Notes: generated by a model from the sequence alone, not told the origin. A stretch of DNA of 13,208 bases from JBDNFP01 sp041689775 (GCA_041689775.1 JBDNFP010000019.1:1-13208); one strand, 5' to 3'; counted from the stretch's first letter, positions 1-7,937 are shown. A program made the numbers and translations.

Positions 1-270
1 CTTTCCAAAACCTACGGCGGCGCAGTGTATGGCGTAGATGCCTCCATGATTACCATTGAAGTCACGGTAAGTCAGGGTCTTCGCTTTTTTATGGTGGGCT
101 TGCCCGACAACGCCGTGAAGGAAAGCGAGCAGCGCGTGGAGACCTCACTCAAATACTCGGGCTACCGCATGCCCCGGCAAAAGGTGGTAGTCAACCTCGC
201 CCCCGCCGATGGTACTCTTTCGGGCAATGAGAACTACCTGATACACATGCTGGGGCGGTTGGTGGGGTAG
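1..270 (+). pseudogene. comM: Truncated ComM/YifB (Mg-chelatase-like AAA+ ATPase) N-terminal remnant
   Basis: The frame is open from base 1 (L-S-K-T-Y-G-G-A-V-Y-G-V-D), so the true start is probably one or two codons left of the window; the first internal ATG at 25 is not the start. Residues up to about base 210 match the conserved ComM/YifB N-terminus, including FFMVGLPDNAVKESEQRVE and YRMPRQKVVVNLAPAD. After the Asp codon at 208-210 the family normally continues with an IRKEGSAYDLP-type segment and a Walker A ATPase. Here homology stops abruptly, and 19 unrelated residues lead to TAG at 268-270. Neither other forward frame resumes ComM, so this is truncation by deletion or rearrangement rather than a single frameshift. 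Family members are about 500 residues; about 90 remain. Intact ComM is a DNA helicase-type factor in natural transformation; this remnant lacks the ATPase and should be inactive. It converges on the next gene with 16 bp between stops. Confidence 0.85.
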
Positions 271-286
271 ATTGGGGTTCCACCCC

Positions 287-3200
287 TCACTTCAACGTCT
301 TAATAAAAGACAACAAATCCGCTACCTGCTTGTCTTTATATTGATCAATCAGGCCTTTGGGCATGAAAGAGCGACCGCCCAGAAAACCCTGACTTTTAAT
401 AGCGCCCGCCTCCACAAATACCTTACTACCTCCCATAAAGGCAACCGTGGTACCACGAGCCTCCTTGTTGACAAGGTACCCCTCTACGCTGCTCCCATCT
501 TTTTTGGTCACTCGATACACCGCGTAGCCCGACTCTACGGCCGCGTCAGGGTCAAGAATAGCGGTAATTAGCGCTTCATTTTCCCGGGAAGCAGAGCCAT
601 CCAGCGCGGGCGCAATGTTTTGTCCTTCGGTACCTACCTGATGACACAGAAGACAAGTCTGGAAAAGTAATTTTCCTTCTTTGGGATTACCCGAATGTTT
701 CCCGGCAATAATCATGTACCGGCTAAGCTTTTCATCAAATGCTTTCTTTTTCTCTTCTTCGCGTTTCTTGACTCCATCCAGAATCATTTTTCCACGGCTA
801 TCCCCTTGCGTACTCGCTACGACTCGCTCCGCCGACGACATATCAAAATTCGAGAGTCCTAGTTGCTTTTTAGCGTAGCTATCTACCAGCAAACTAGCCC
901 CTTCTTTCGACGATGAAAGTACCTTCGTTAGCTCAGTTTTTTCGTTGGGACTCAGCTTAGGAAGCAAGCGTAGAAGTACGGCTTGTGCTTCTTTGGGGTT
1001 CACCCGGGTGAGGTTACTTACTGACACCGCCCGAGTCCCAAAACTTAGATTTGGGTTCTGAATCACCGACAGAAGTACTTCTTGTCCCTGTTTTGAATCA
1101 GTTTCAAGGGCTTTCAGCGCAAGATCCAGGGTCTTATTGGCTACTTCACCACTGAGCGATGCTACTACCTCTATTTGTACATTCTTAATTTTATAGCGTC
1201 CAATGGCATCCAACGCAAGATTCTGATCGATCTCCGCTTTACTTTTCATCAGCGTTTTCACCGGAGCTTCGAGAAGGCGGGCAAGCTCGGCCGATTGTAC
1301 CTGACTTTGATTTTGCAAAGAATACGAAACATACGCTTTGGCGTGCGCAGGAGCCTCTACGTTAGATTTTACCGCTTCCAAAATACGGGGGTTACCGAGC
1401 ATCGAGGCGATACTAATAAAAGTAGATTCGTCCATTAGTGAGATACCCGATTGCGGCCAGAAGGTAAGAAATGTATCTTCCCTTTGTTTAGTGGGGAGCG
1501 CCTGAGTAGCCCACAACATATTCAGTACCGGAATGTCAACTGCCAGAGGTGCTTGGAGATAGGTATGTAACTCATCGGCGTACTGCTCCAAGGCCATACG
1601 AGCCAGGAAACGCTCAAACTTTCGCTCGTAAGCTCCGCCCAGTCCATTACCGGGTAGTTCAAATTTACAAGCCCGTACCAGTATATCAATCACATCGTGA
1701 TTGGCGGTACCAGCTTCCGCCAGAGTTCTGAGTACTTGCGACCTGATCATCGGATTAGCTTCTTCCATCAAGGGCTTCAATAAAGCAGCTCTCTCAGCTG
1801 AGCTTATAGAAAAACTAGTCAACGAACGGATTGCTTCTCGTTTGAGATCAGGCGGCGCTGATTGTAGTAGCGAAGTTATCAGCGGGGCATTATATGCTTT
1901 GATTCCTTCCAGTGACCAAAGCGCGTGGATTCGGGTATTTTCATCCTCCGATTTATCGGCCGCTAAGGCGAACAATTGAGCCGTCAGGGGTTGGGTTTGT
2001 TCGCGGGGACGATCGGTAATCTGATGCCAGGCCGCCCGTTTTTCCCAAATCGAGGGAGACCTCAGGTATTGTACCAAGCTACTCGTTGACACTGCGGTGA
2101 GGTCAGGAATAGGCCTGGGTTGCTGACTAACGTGCCGGATACGCCAGATACGGCCGTGGGACTTATCGCGGTCGGGATGGGTAGTGGGTAGTTCATTGTG
2201 CGAAACAATCTTGTTGTACCAGTCGGCTACGTAAAGGCACCCGTCCGGGCCAAACTCCATATTGACCGGCCGAAACCAATCATCGTCGGAAGTCAGTAGA
2301 TCAGGTAGGTGTTCCGCCGTGACCGTACCATCCACATTTCTAACAACCCTGACGGCGTTGATGGTGCTTGTAATGGGGTTAGCCAAAAAAGCTACGTTTC
2401 GGTAGTCCTCCGGAAAGGAGCCCGAGGCATCGTCGGCAAAAGCAGTACCCGATATCCCCGTACCACCCACCCGAAACTCATGCAGCGGTGACACAAAGGG
2501 TTGGTAAGGGCGCAGGCGGTCGTTTCCGATGCCGGAGTACCCGGACTGAGGCTCCATGGGCACCACCGAAAAGCCCAGGTCATTGGCTTCCGAGCCGTAC
2601 CACTGTCCGTTACCGCGCAGTTGAAACCCCCAGATATTATTCAGACCATTGTTCACCAACCCTATTCGGGTAGCGTCCAGTGAGAAGCGGGCAATTTTAC
2701 AGAAATCAATCTTTTGTTTTGCGTCACTTTTGAGCGAGGCTACTTCCCCTTTATTGAGCGCTCCGTGGCTAAAATGGATCCAGTCACCAGGGCCTCTGAC
2801 CAACGCGTGCGCCATCGTGTGGGTATCCGTAAATCCAAAGCCCGTAAGAAGGGGCTCTCTCGTATCAGCCTTGCCGTCTTGGTCGCGATCGGCCAGAAAG
2901 AAAAGCTCGGCCCCTTGGGCTACATAGGCCCCTCCTTTGTAGGGTAGTATACTCATTGGAATGGTGAGACCATCGGCCCAAACATTCACTTTGGCGGGTG
3001 TTTTCCCGTACAGATCAGAGAGGATTAATACCTTATCGGTTCCCTTGGTTTTGCCCTGATATAAATCCAGGATGCGTTTGAATGCCGGGTGATTTTTCTG
3101 CGCTTCCGGATCATCCATTAGTTTTAGCAAGTCGTTCCATTGAATATCGGCTACCGGGTCCAAGGGGTACATCGTGGCGGTTTGCGTCCATAGTCGACCG

Positions 3201-3421
3201 GCATCATCAAACGTTAGATCAATCGGATTGACGATGCCGTCCTTTTCACTGGCCACTAGTTCTACCACAAACCCGGGTGGCACTTTAAAACCGGCCAATT
3301 CTTCTTCCGGGGTATAGAGTTTTATCCGGACGGATTGCGTTTTTTTCTGAGCCCGTACGGCAGGGGAAAGAGCTAAACTTAGACCAAGAATCAGGGCAAA
3401 TAATAGACGTGATAATTTCAT
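287..3421 (-). CDS. Exported PVC-type heme-binding protein: beta-propeller dehydrogenase-like, HEAT-like region, C-terminal cytochrome c
   Basis: This is a 1044-residue exported protein. Residues 1-24 form a type I signal peptide (hydrophobic core LLFALILGLSLAL, cleavage likely at AVRA|Q), which fixes the ATG at 3419-3421. Residues about 40-430 resemble the TIGR02604 'membrane-bound dehydrogenase' / sorbosone dehydrogenase-like beta-propeller, with blade motifs such as FGPDGCLYVADWYN (about 391-403) and an Asp-rich DRDQDG loop (178-183) that may bind calcium. Residues about 440-900 are alpha-helical and HEAT-like. The C-terminus is a TIGR02603-type heme domain: CLLCH at 923-927 attaches heme c, and Met1020 in SFMPKG is the likely second axial ligand. 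The role is inferred to be periplasmic electron transfer coupled to oxidation of a sugar-like substrate; no catalytic residue or quinone cofactor site can be proved. It is the second gene of a unit with the DUF1080 gene, 31 bp downstream of it, and probably co-transcribed. Family assignment is firm; substrate unknown. Confidence 0.9.
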   Translation of the reverse strand: MKLSRLLFALILGLSLALSPAVRAQKKTQSVRIKLYTPEEELAGFKVPPGFVVELVASEKDGIVNPIDLTFDDAGRLWTQTATMYPLDPVADIQWNDLLKLMDDPEAQKNHPAFKRILDLYQGKTKGTDKVLILSDLYGKTPAKVNVWADGLTIPMSILPYKGGAYVAQGAELFFLADRDQDGKADTREPLLTGFGFTDTHTMAHALVRGPGDWIHFSHGALNKGEVASLKSDAKQKIDFCKIARFSLDATRIGLVNNGLNNIWGFQLRGNGQWYGSEANDLGFSVVPMEPQSGYSGIGNDRLRPYQPFVSPLHEFRVGGTGISGTAFADDASGSFPEDYRNVAFLANPITSTINAVRVVRNVDGTVTAEHLPDLLTSDDDWFRPVNMEFGPDGCLYVADWYNKIVSHNELPTTHPDRDKSHGRIWRIRHVSQQPRPIPDLTAVSTSSLVQYLRSPSIWEKRAAWHQITDRPREQTQPLTAQLFALAADKSEDENTRIHALWSLEGIKAYNAPLITSLLQSAPPDLKREAIRSLTSFSISSAERAALLKPLMEEANPMIRSQVLRTLAEAGTANHDVIDILVRACKFELPGNGLGGAYERKFERFLARMALEQYADELHTYLQAPLAVDIPVLNMLWATQALPTKQREDTFLTFWPQSGISLMDESTFISIASMLGNPRILEAVKSNVEAPAHAKAYVSYSLQNQSQVQSAELARLLEAPVKTLMKSKAEIDQNLALDAIGRYKIKNVQIEVVASLSGEVANKTLDLALKALETDSKQGQEVLLSVIQNPNLSFGTRAVSVSNLTRVNPKEAQAVLLRLLPKLSPNEKTELTKVLSSSKEGASLLVDSYAKKQLGLSNFDMSSAERVVASTQGDSRGKMILDGVKKREEEKKKAFDEKLSRYMIIAGKHSGNPKEGKLLFQTCLLCHQVGTEGQNIAPALDGSASRENEALITAILDPDAAVESGYAVYRVTKKDGSSVEGYLVNKEARGTTVAFMGGSKVFVEAGAIKSQGFLGGRSFMPKGLIDQYKDKQVADLLSFIKTLK

Positions 3422-3452
3422 TGAATAGGTGGTGCTGGAATGAATAAAAGAT

Positions 3453-4106
3453 TTAATACTCCTCGATGGTAAGGTTGCGGAATTCTACCTGCGCTACCCC
3501 ACCCGAGTGAATCTGAACGGCAATGACGCCTTTGTTGGGTATGGTAGCGTCTGTTTCGGTGTAGTCACAGGTCTTGACGCCATTAATGTAGAGTTCGTGC
3601 CGGTTGCCTATGCACCGGATAATGTAGCTATTCCAGCCGTCTTCTTTCAGGAGGTGGCGTAGGGTACTCAAATCACCACCGGCGAGTTTGGCCCGGCGGT
3701 GCTCGTCGTAAATATCTCCCCAGTAGCCGTTTCCAATATCAGCCTGATACCCTACCATTTTTCCGTCCTGGATCAGAGAACGGTACTGAATACCGCTGTT
3801 GATCATGCCCGTTTTGGGGTCGCCCGTCAACCGGAAGATGCACCGAAACTCAAAATCTTTGTATTCTTTTGCGGTGTATAAATAGGTGTTGGCGGGAATC
3901 TTACGGACCCCGTCGCCGCTCCTGATGGTACTATCCGCCACAAACCATTCCTTCTGTTGAGCAGGGTCAACTGTTTTCCAACCTTTCAGGGTTTTACCAT
4001 CAAAAAGAGATACGGCTTTCACGGTATTTTGGGCGTTGACCGTCAGGAAGGCTGAAATCAGCAGCAGTAGAACGGCAAGGAAACGATATTGATGGTTCAT
4101 TTTCAT
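3453..4106 (-). CDS. Secreted DUF1080 (3-keto-disaccharide hydrolase-like) protein
   Basis: This 217-residue protein has a signal peptide (hydrophobic FLAVLLLLISAFLTV, cleavage likely at VNA|Q, residue 25/26). Met3 is an alternative start with the same signal. The mature part is a single PF06439 concanavalin-like beta-sandwich: FDGKTLKGW near 35-43, NSGIQYRS at 103-110, YQADIGNGYWGDIYDE at about 120-135, a lectin-like ELYINGVKT strand at about 171-179, and VQIHSGG plus VEFRNLTIEEY at the end. Length is typical of a one-domain member. The family is named for action on 3-keto-glycosides, sugars first oxidised at C3 by a dehydrogenase; some members may only bind sugar. The gene precedes a PVC-type cytochrome gene by 31 bp, so the two are probably one transcript. 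This fits a pathway in which an exported oxidation step is paired with cleavage of the oxidised glycoside. Domain call firm, substrate inferred. Confidence 0.9.
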   Translation of the reverse strand: MKMNHQYRFLAVLLLLISAFLTVNAQNTVKAVSLFDGKTLKGWKTVDPAQQKEWFVADSTIRSGDGVRKIPANTYLYTAKEYKDFEFRCIFRLTGDPKTGMINSGIQYRSLIQDGKMVGYQADIGNGYWGDIYDEHRRAKLAGGDLSTLRHLLKEDGWNSYIIRCIGNRHELYINGVKTCDYTETDATIPNKGVIAVQIHSGGVAQVEFRNLTIEEY

Positions 4107-4151
4107 ATTGAACAGGTTATGGTTTATCCCCGAGGCTTTTTGTTTGATTTA

Positions 4152-4187
4152 AGGCGAGTACCAGTGTACATCTACTCACATTCGCCT
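4152..4187. promoter_or_regulatory. Nested inverted repeat, candidate operator or leader hairpin
   Basis: AGGCGA (4152-4157) is repeated inverted as TCGCCT (4182-4187). Inside it AGTA (4157-4160) faces TACT (4173-4176), and near the middle is the palindrome TGTACA (4165-4170). The element lies 46-81 bp before the DUF1080 start codon, a suitable position for a repressor or activator site, or for an RNA hairpin in the leader. The symmetry is seen directly; the regulatory role is inferred. Confidence 0.35.
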
Positions 4188-4234
4188 ACCAGGTTGGCGT
4201 ACCTTCGTAAAAAAAATTACGGTAATAGAACCCA

Positions 4235-4266
4235 GAATTAAGTACTCTATCGAGAATGCTTAATTC
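4235..4266. promoter_or_regulatory. Perfect 8-bp inverted repeat, candidate operator
   Basis: GAATTAAG (4235-4242) and CTTAATTC (4259-4266) are perfect inverted arms separated by 16 bp. The spacer can itself extend pairing (T-A and C-G pairs around a short ATCG loop). It sits near the middle of the divergent region, about 130 bp from the left start codon and 158 bp from the right one. A dimeric regulator controlling both units is plausible, but nothing identifies the protein. Function is inferred from symmetry and position only. Confidence 0.35.
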
Positions 4267-4410
4267 ACGACTTCCACCATAAAACTACCTGTGCAGATAG
4301 TTACGCCAGATATCTGCTACTAATTGCAGTATAAAAACCGAATCTGAAGCTCTTTTTTTGGAAAACATAAAAGGTGGACAAACCCTTGTCAATAACGTAT
4401 ACTACCTAAG

Positions 4411-4418
4411 CAAATATA
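4411..4418 (-). promoter_or_regulatory. Candidate Bacteroidota -7 box (TATATTTG) for the leftward unit
   Basis: On the minus strand these bases read TATATTTG, an exact match to the Bacteroidota TAnnTTTG element. A TTG on the same strand at 4436-4438 is 17 bp upstream, slightly shorter than the usual spacing of about 19. If used, it would give the DUF1080 transcript a leader of about 300 nt that contains the inverted repeats above, and its -33 box would overlap the opening codons of the rightward gene. An 8-mer match in AT-rich DNA can easily be chance. Confidence 0.2.
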
Positions 4419-4423
4419 CCACT

Positions 4424-7400
4424 ATGAACCTCAAACAATTATACAAATCTCCCCGAATACTAGTAGCCTTAGGCGTCGGTGTGGTTGTGTTTTCTTGCGC
4501 TAAACTTGCCCCTACCGGGACGCTCGTGGCGATCAAGGAAGACGCTAGTACTGCCAAAGCAAAGGCCAAAGAAATCCGGGACAATGTATCCGTAAAGTTG
4601 GCCGATGGCCTCAAACTTGATCTGTGGGCCTCTGACTCCCTGGCCCCTGACCCCATTGCGATGTCAATCGACGATCAGGGACGGGTGTATCTGACGCGTA
4701 CTAATCGACAGAAAAACTCCGAGTTTGATATCCGGGGACACCGCAACTGGATGACTGCCTCCATCGGTCTGCAATCCGTGGAAGATCGCCGTAAGTTTCT
4801 GCGCGAAACCTTCGCCCCGGAGAAGAGCGCCGAAAATGAATGGCTGAAAGACCTTAACGAAGATGGCGTGCACGACTGGCATGACCTTACCGTAGAAAAA
4901 GACGAGGTATGGCGGTTAGAAGACACGGATAATGACGGCATCGCTGATGTATCGACGCGTATTCTCAGCGATTTCTTCGAGGAAGTATCCGACGTAGCCG
5001 GAGCGCTGCTCGTACGGGCCAACGACGTATTTGTTGGTATTGCCCCGGATATGTGGCGACTACGAGATACCAACGGTGATGGTATTCTGGACAAGAAAAC
5101 TTCCATCAGCCATGGCTATGGGGTACACATTGGTTTCGGTGGCCACGGTATGTCAGGAGCAGTGGAAGGCCCCGACGGGCGTATCTACTGGGGAATCGGC
5201 GATATCGGTGCCCAGCTGACGGCCCTAGATGGCAAGAAGTACAACTACCCTAACGAAGGTGTGATTGTGCGCTCCAACCCTGACGGCAGCGACTTCGAAG
5301 TTTTTGCCTCCGGGTTGCGTAATACCCACGAGTTTGTATTTGACGAATACGGCAACCTTATCACGGCCGACAACGACGGTGATCACCCCGGCGAAAGCGA
5401 GCGATTGGTCTACATCGTAGACGGTCACGATGCTGGTTGGCGCTCCAACTGGCAGTATGGTAAGTACACAGACCCTAAGAACAATAGCTATAAGGTATGG
5501 ATGGATGAGCAGATGTTCAAACCTCGTCAGGAAGGACAGGCTGCCTACTTTATTCCTCCCATCATGAACTTCCACAACGGCCCCACGGGCATGGTCTACA
5601 ACCCCGGTACGGCGTTAGGCTCAGAATGGAAAAACAAGTTTTTTCTCGTGGAATTTGTGGGAAACCCCGCCCGTTCACCGATCTGGTCGTTTGGTCTGAA
5701 ACCCAAAGGGGCTTCCTTTGAGCTGGCCGGAGAGAAAACTATCCTGACCGGAATTCTGCCCACGGGAATCCGGTTTGGTCCGGATGGTGCTTTGTACGTG
5801 GCCGACTGGCTCAATGGCTGGGATACTAAAAATACCGGCCGGGTATGGAAGCTGGATGTGATCGAGGCAAAAAATGATATGAAAGCCCAGCGCGAAGAAA
5901 CGAAGCGTTTGATGCAGCTGAACTACGCCTCCCAGTCGGACGATATGCTGTTTTCGCTACTCGCTAATGCAGATATGCGGATTCGGCAGAAAGCACAACT
6001 CGAACTCGCCGGACGGGGTGCCAAAGGGGCTACGGTATTGAATAAAGCGATGGTCCAAACTGATAACCAATTAGCCCGCGTACACGGTATCTGGGGAATT
6101 GGCCAGTTTGCCCGCGCTGATAAATCGTACGGCAAAACTTTACTACCACTATTAAAAGATGCTGATTCAGAAATAGTGGCGCAGGCAGCCAAGGTACTCG
6201 GTGATGCAGTCATCGCGGAGGCGGGCCCACTACTTTTACCCTTACTTTCCAGTGCCAGCCCCCGCGTGAGATTCTTTGGCGCGCAGGCTATTGGTCGCGT
6301 AAACTATAAGGAAGGCGTACCCGCGCTATTGAAAATGATCGAAACCAACAACGACGAGGACCTGTACCTACGCCACGCGGCCGTGGTAGCACTTACTCGC
6401 CTCAATCAAACGGAGTCGATCATTGCGCTGGCCAATAACCCAAATAAATCGCTGCGATTGGCCGCTTTGCTGGTACTACGTCGCTGGCGCAACGAAAACG
6501 TTCGTTTATTCCTGAACGACAAGCATGAGTACGTCGTAGCCGAAGCAGCCCGGGCTATCAACGATGATTTGTCTATCCCAGCGGCCCTACCCGCTTTGGC
6601 CGCTACGTTGAAAGAAACGCGCTTTACTTCTGAGCCTTTGCTGCGCCGGGCCATCAACGCCAGCTTGCGCGTGGGTGGAAATGCCCAACTGAACATACTC
6701 CTTGATTTTGCCAAGCGTAAAGATATTAGCGAAGAACTCCGGACCGAAGCCCTTGCTACCCTCGGTACCTGGGCGGAGCCTTCCGTGCTTGACCGGGTGG
6801 ATGGCCGCTACCGGGGAGTAGTCAAGCGTGATCCGGTAGCCCTCCGAGCTACGGTAGCTCCTTATGTACCCGCTCTACTGGCTGATCAGAATCCCGATAC
6901 TCAGGTTGCTACGGCGGCAATGCTTGCTAACTTAGGCCTTACTAATTACAACAGCCAACTGGCTTCGATTCTGAACGATAGTAAGTCGCCTGAGGTAAGG
7001 GCCGCCATGCTTACGGCTTTGAATACTTTGAAGTACTCCGATATGGAAGCTGTGATCAAGAAGGGAATGAATGATTCCAGCGAGGATGTGCGTACCAAGG
7101 CGTTGAGCCTGATCGACGGCTCTATCCTGTCTCAGGAAGCCCTGAACGAGGTGGTAAACCTAGTATTTGGCAAAGGTATGTTTGGTAATGGTTCTGTAAA
7201 AGAGCAGCAGCAGATGCTTAGAATTCTGAGCGGGATAGATCCCCGTAAAACAGAACCAATCCTGAATAACCTCATTACCCGAATGACCAACAAAGAACTT
7301 TCGCCTAGTCTGAACCTTGAACTGACCGAAGCCGTAGAAGCTACCAATTCGGAAGCACTCATTGGCCGCCTGAACGCGACGAAGCCTAAAGGTACGGGCG

Positions 7401-7843
7401 TAGCCGACTACATGGATGCCCTTTTGGGTGGAGATTCACAGCAGGGACGACGGTATTTTTATACCAACTCAACCAGCCAATGTGCGCGTTGCCACGCCAT
7501 CGGCGGTCGCGGTGGCGAGGTGGGGCCATCGCTTTCGGGAATCGCCAATGTGCTGAGCCGTGAGCAGATTCTGGAAGCGCTCGTGGAGCCCAGTGCCCGC
7601 CTTTCACCCGGCTATGGTACCGTCATGCTCACGTTGAAAGACGGACAAGCCGTCACGGGTATTCTTTCGGCTGAAAACAGCGAAGAACTGGTGCTTAAAA
7701 CCTCCGAAGCGGAACCTTTGAAAATCCCGACGGCTCGTATCGCCAAGCGCGAAAACATACCTTCCAGCATGCCACCCATGGGTTATATCATGTCGAAAAG
7801 AGAAATCCGCGACGTGGTAGAGTTTTTATCTAGTCTCAAATAA
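4424..7843 (+). CDS. Lipoprotein PVC-type heme-binding protein: beta-propeller dehydrogenase-like, HEAT-like region, C-terminal cytochrome c
   Basis: The ATG at 4424 is chosen because it opens a lipoprotein signal: MNLKQLYK, a hydrophobic stretch, then the lipobox VFSC with Cys25. The protein has 1139 residues and should be membrane-anchored on the periplasmic side; no obvious surface-export Asp/Glu-rich signal follows the Cys. Residues about 55-480 form a sorbosone/glucose-dehydrogenase-like propeller (GLRNTHEFVFDEYG at about 297-310, LYVADWLNGW near 457-466). Three Asp-rich loops, DLNEDG (143-148), DTDNDG (167-172) and DTNGDG (215-220), suggest bound calcium. Residues about 485-940 are HEAT-like helical repeats. 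The C-terminal heme domain has CARCH at 1020-1024 and candidate Met ligands at 1116 and 1119 (SSMPPMG). It is divergent from, and has the same architecture as, the leftward 1044-residue protein, so it probably acts in the same extracytoplasmic oxidation system. A strong terminator follows. Confidence 0.9.
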   Translation: MNLKQLYKSPRILVALGVGVVVFSCAKLAPTGTLVAIKEDASTAKAKAKEIRDNVSVKLADGLKLDLWASDSLAPDPIAMSIDDQGRVYLTRTNRQKNSEFDIRGHRNWMTASIGLQSVEDRRKFLRETFAPEKSAENEWLKDLNEDGVHDWHDLTVEKDEVWRLEDTDNDGIADVSTRILSDFFEEVSDVAGALLVRANDVFVGIAPDMWRLRDTNGDGILDKKTSISHGYGVHIGFGGHGMSGAVEGPDGRIYWGIGDIGAQLTALDGKKYNYPNEGVIVRSNPDGSDFEVFASGLRNTHEFVFDEYGNLITADNDGDHPGESERLVYIVDGHDAGWRSNWQYGKYTDPKNNSYKVWMDEQMFKPRQEGQAAYFIPPIMNFHNGPTGMVYNPGTALGSEWKNKFFLVEFVGNPARSPIWSFGLKPKGASFELAGEKTILTGILPTGIRFGPDGALYVADWLNGWDTKNTGRVWKLDVIEAKNDMKAQREETKRLMQLNYASQSDDMLFSLLANADMRIRQKAQLELAGRGAKGATVLNKAMVQTDNQLARVHGIWGIGQFARADKSYGKTLLPLLKDADSEIVAQAAKVLGDAVIAEAGPLLLPLLSSASPRVRFFGAQAIGRVNYKEGVPALLKMIETNNDEDLYLRHAAVVALTRLNQTESIIALANNPNKSLRLAALLVLRRWRNENVRLFLNDKHEYVVAEAARAINDDLSIPAALPALAATLKETRFTSEPLLRRAINASLRVGGNAQLNILLDFAKRKDISEELRTEALATLGTWAEPSVLDRVDGRYRGVVKRDPVALRATVAPYVPALLADQNPDTQVATAAMLANLGLTNYNSQLASILNDSKSPEVRAAMLTALNTLKYSDMEAVIKKGMNDSSEDVRTKALSLIDGSILSQEALNEVVNLVFGKGMFGNGSVKEQQQMLRILSGIDPRKTEPILNNLITRMTNKELSPSLNLELTEAVEATNSEALIGRLNATKPKGTGVADYMDALLGGDSQQGRRYFYTNSTSQCARCHAIGGRGGEVGPSLSGIANVLSREQILEALVEPSARLSPGYGTVMLTLKDGQAVTGILSAENSEELVLKTSEAEPLKIPTARIAKRENIPSSMPPMGYIMSKREIRDVVEFLSSLK

Positions 7844-7866
7844 CTAGGCCATACAACACAATAGCC

Positions 7867-7912
7867 AAATAGAAAGCCCGCTAATCAACGAAAATTAGCG
7901 GGCTTTCTATTT
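7867..7912. terminator. Strong, probably bidirectional rho-independent terminator
   Basis: A 19-bp perfect stem is seen: left arm 7867-7885 (ends GCCCGCTAAT), right arm 7894-7912 (begins ATTAGCGGGC), with an 8-nt loop. The outer A/T pairs give a T-run after the GC-rich core in both directions. It lies 23 bp after the lipoprotein stop and 25 bp beyond the convergent prohibitin-family stop, so it can serve both genes. Confidence 0.93.
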
Positions 7913-7937
7913 TCAAAAATTATCTAAGTAACTAGTA

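Larger units (their letters stand above)
4107..4423. promoter_or_regulatory. Divergent intergenic regulatory region (317 bp)
   Basis: No convincing gene lies in this stretch between the leftward DUF1080 unit and the rightward lipoprotein gene. It is AT-rich and contains at least three inverted repeats (4152-4187, 4206-4221, 4235-4266), listed separately where notable. It must hold the promoters of both units. On the plus strand no good Bacteroidota promoter was found; the nearest is TTTTTTTG at 4353-4360, one mismatch from TAnnTTTG but without a correctly spaced -33 TTG. An in-frame TTG at 4358 could extend the rightward reading frame by 22 codons, but these lack signal-peptide character and are treated as leader. 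Confidence 0.6.

Noticed and set aside
274..286. GGGGT-TCC-ACCCC hairpin as a terminator between comM remnant and the leftward gene
   Set aside because: The stem is only 5 bp with a 3-nt loop, and no T-run follows on either strand.
272..571. 99-codon plus-strand open frame following the comM remnant
   Set aside because: It is antisense to the heme domain of the leftward cytochrome protein and does not continue ComM.
4358..4423. TTG at 4358 as the start of the large rightward lipoprotein
   Set aside because: The 22 extra residues have no signal character and would bury the lipoprotein signal; the ATG at 4424 gives a textbook lipobox at Cys25.
4853..5100. Dockerin or EF-hand domain in the lipoprotein
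   Set aside because: The DxDxDG loops are isolated within propeller blades and lack paired flanking helices; they are better read as loops of the dehydrogenase-like propeller.
4675..5106. 143-codon minus-strand open frame opposite the lipoprotein gene
   Set aside because: It lies wholly inside a well-supported coding gene, is Ser/Arg-rich with no recognisable domain, and looks like an antisense shadow.
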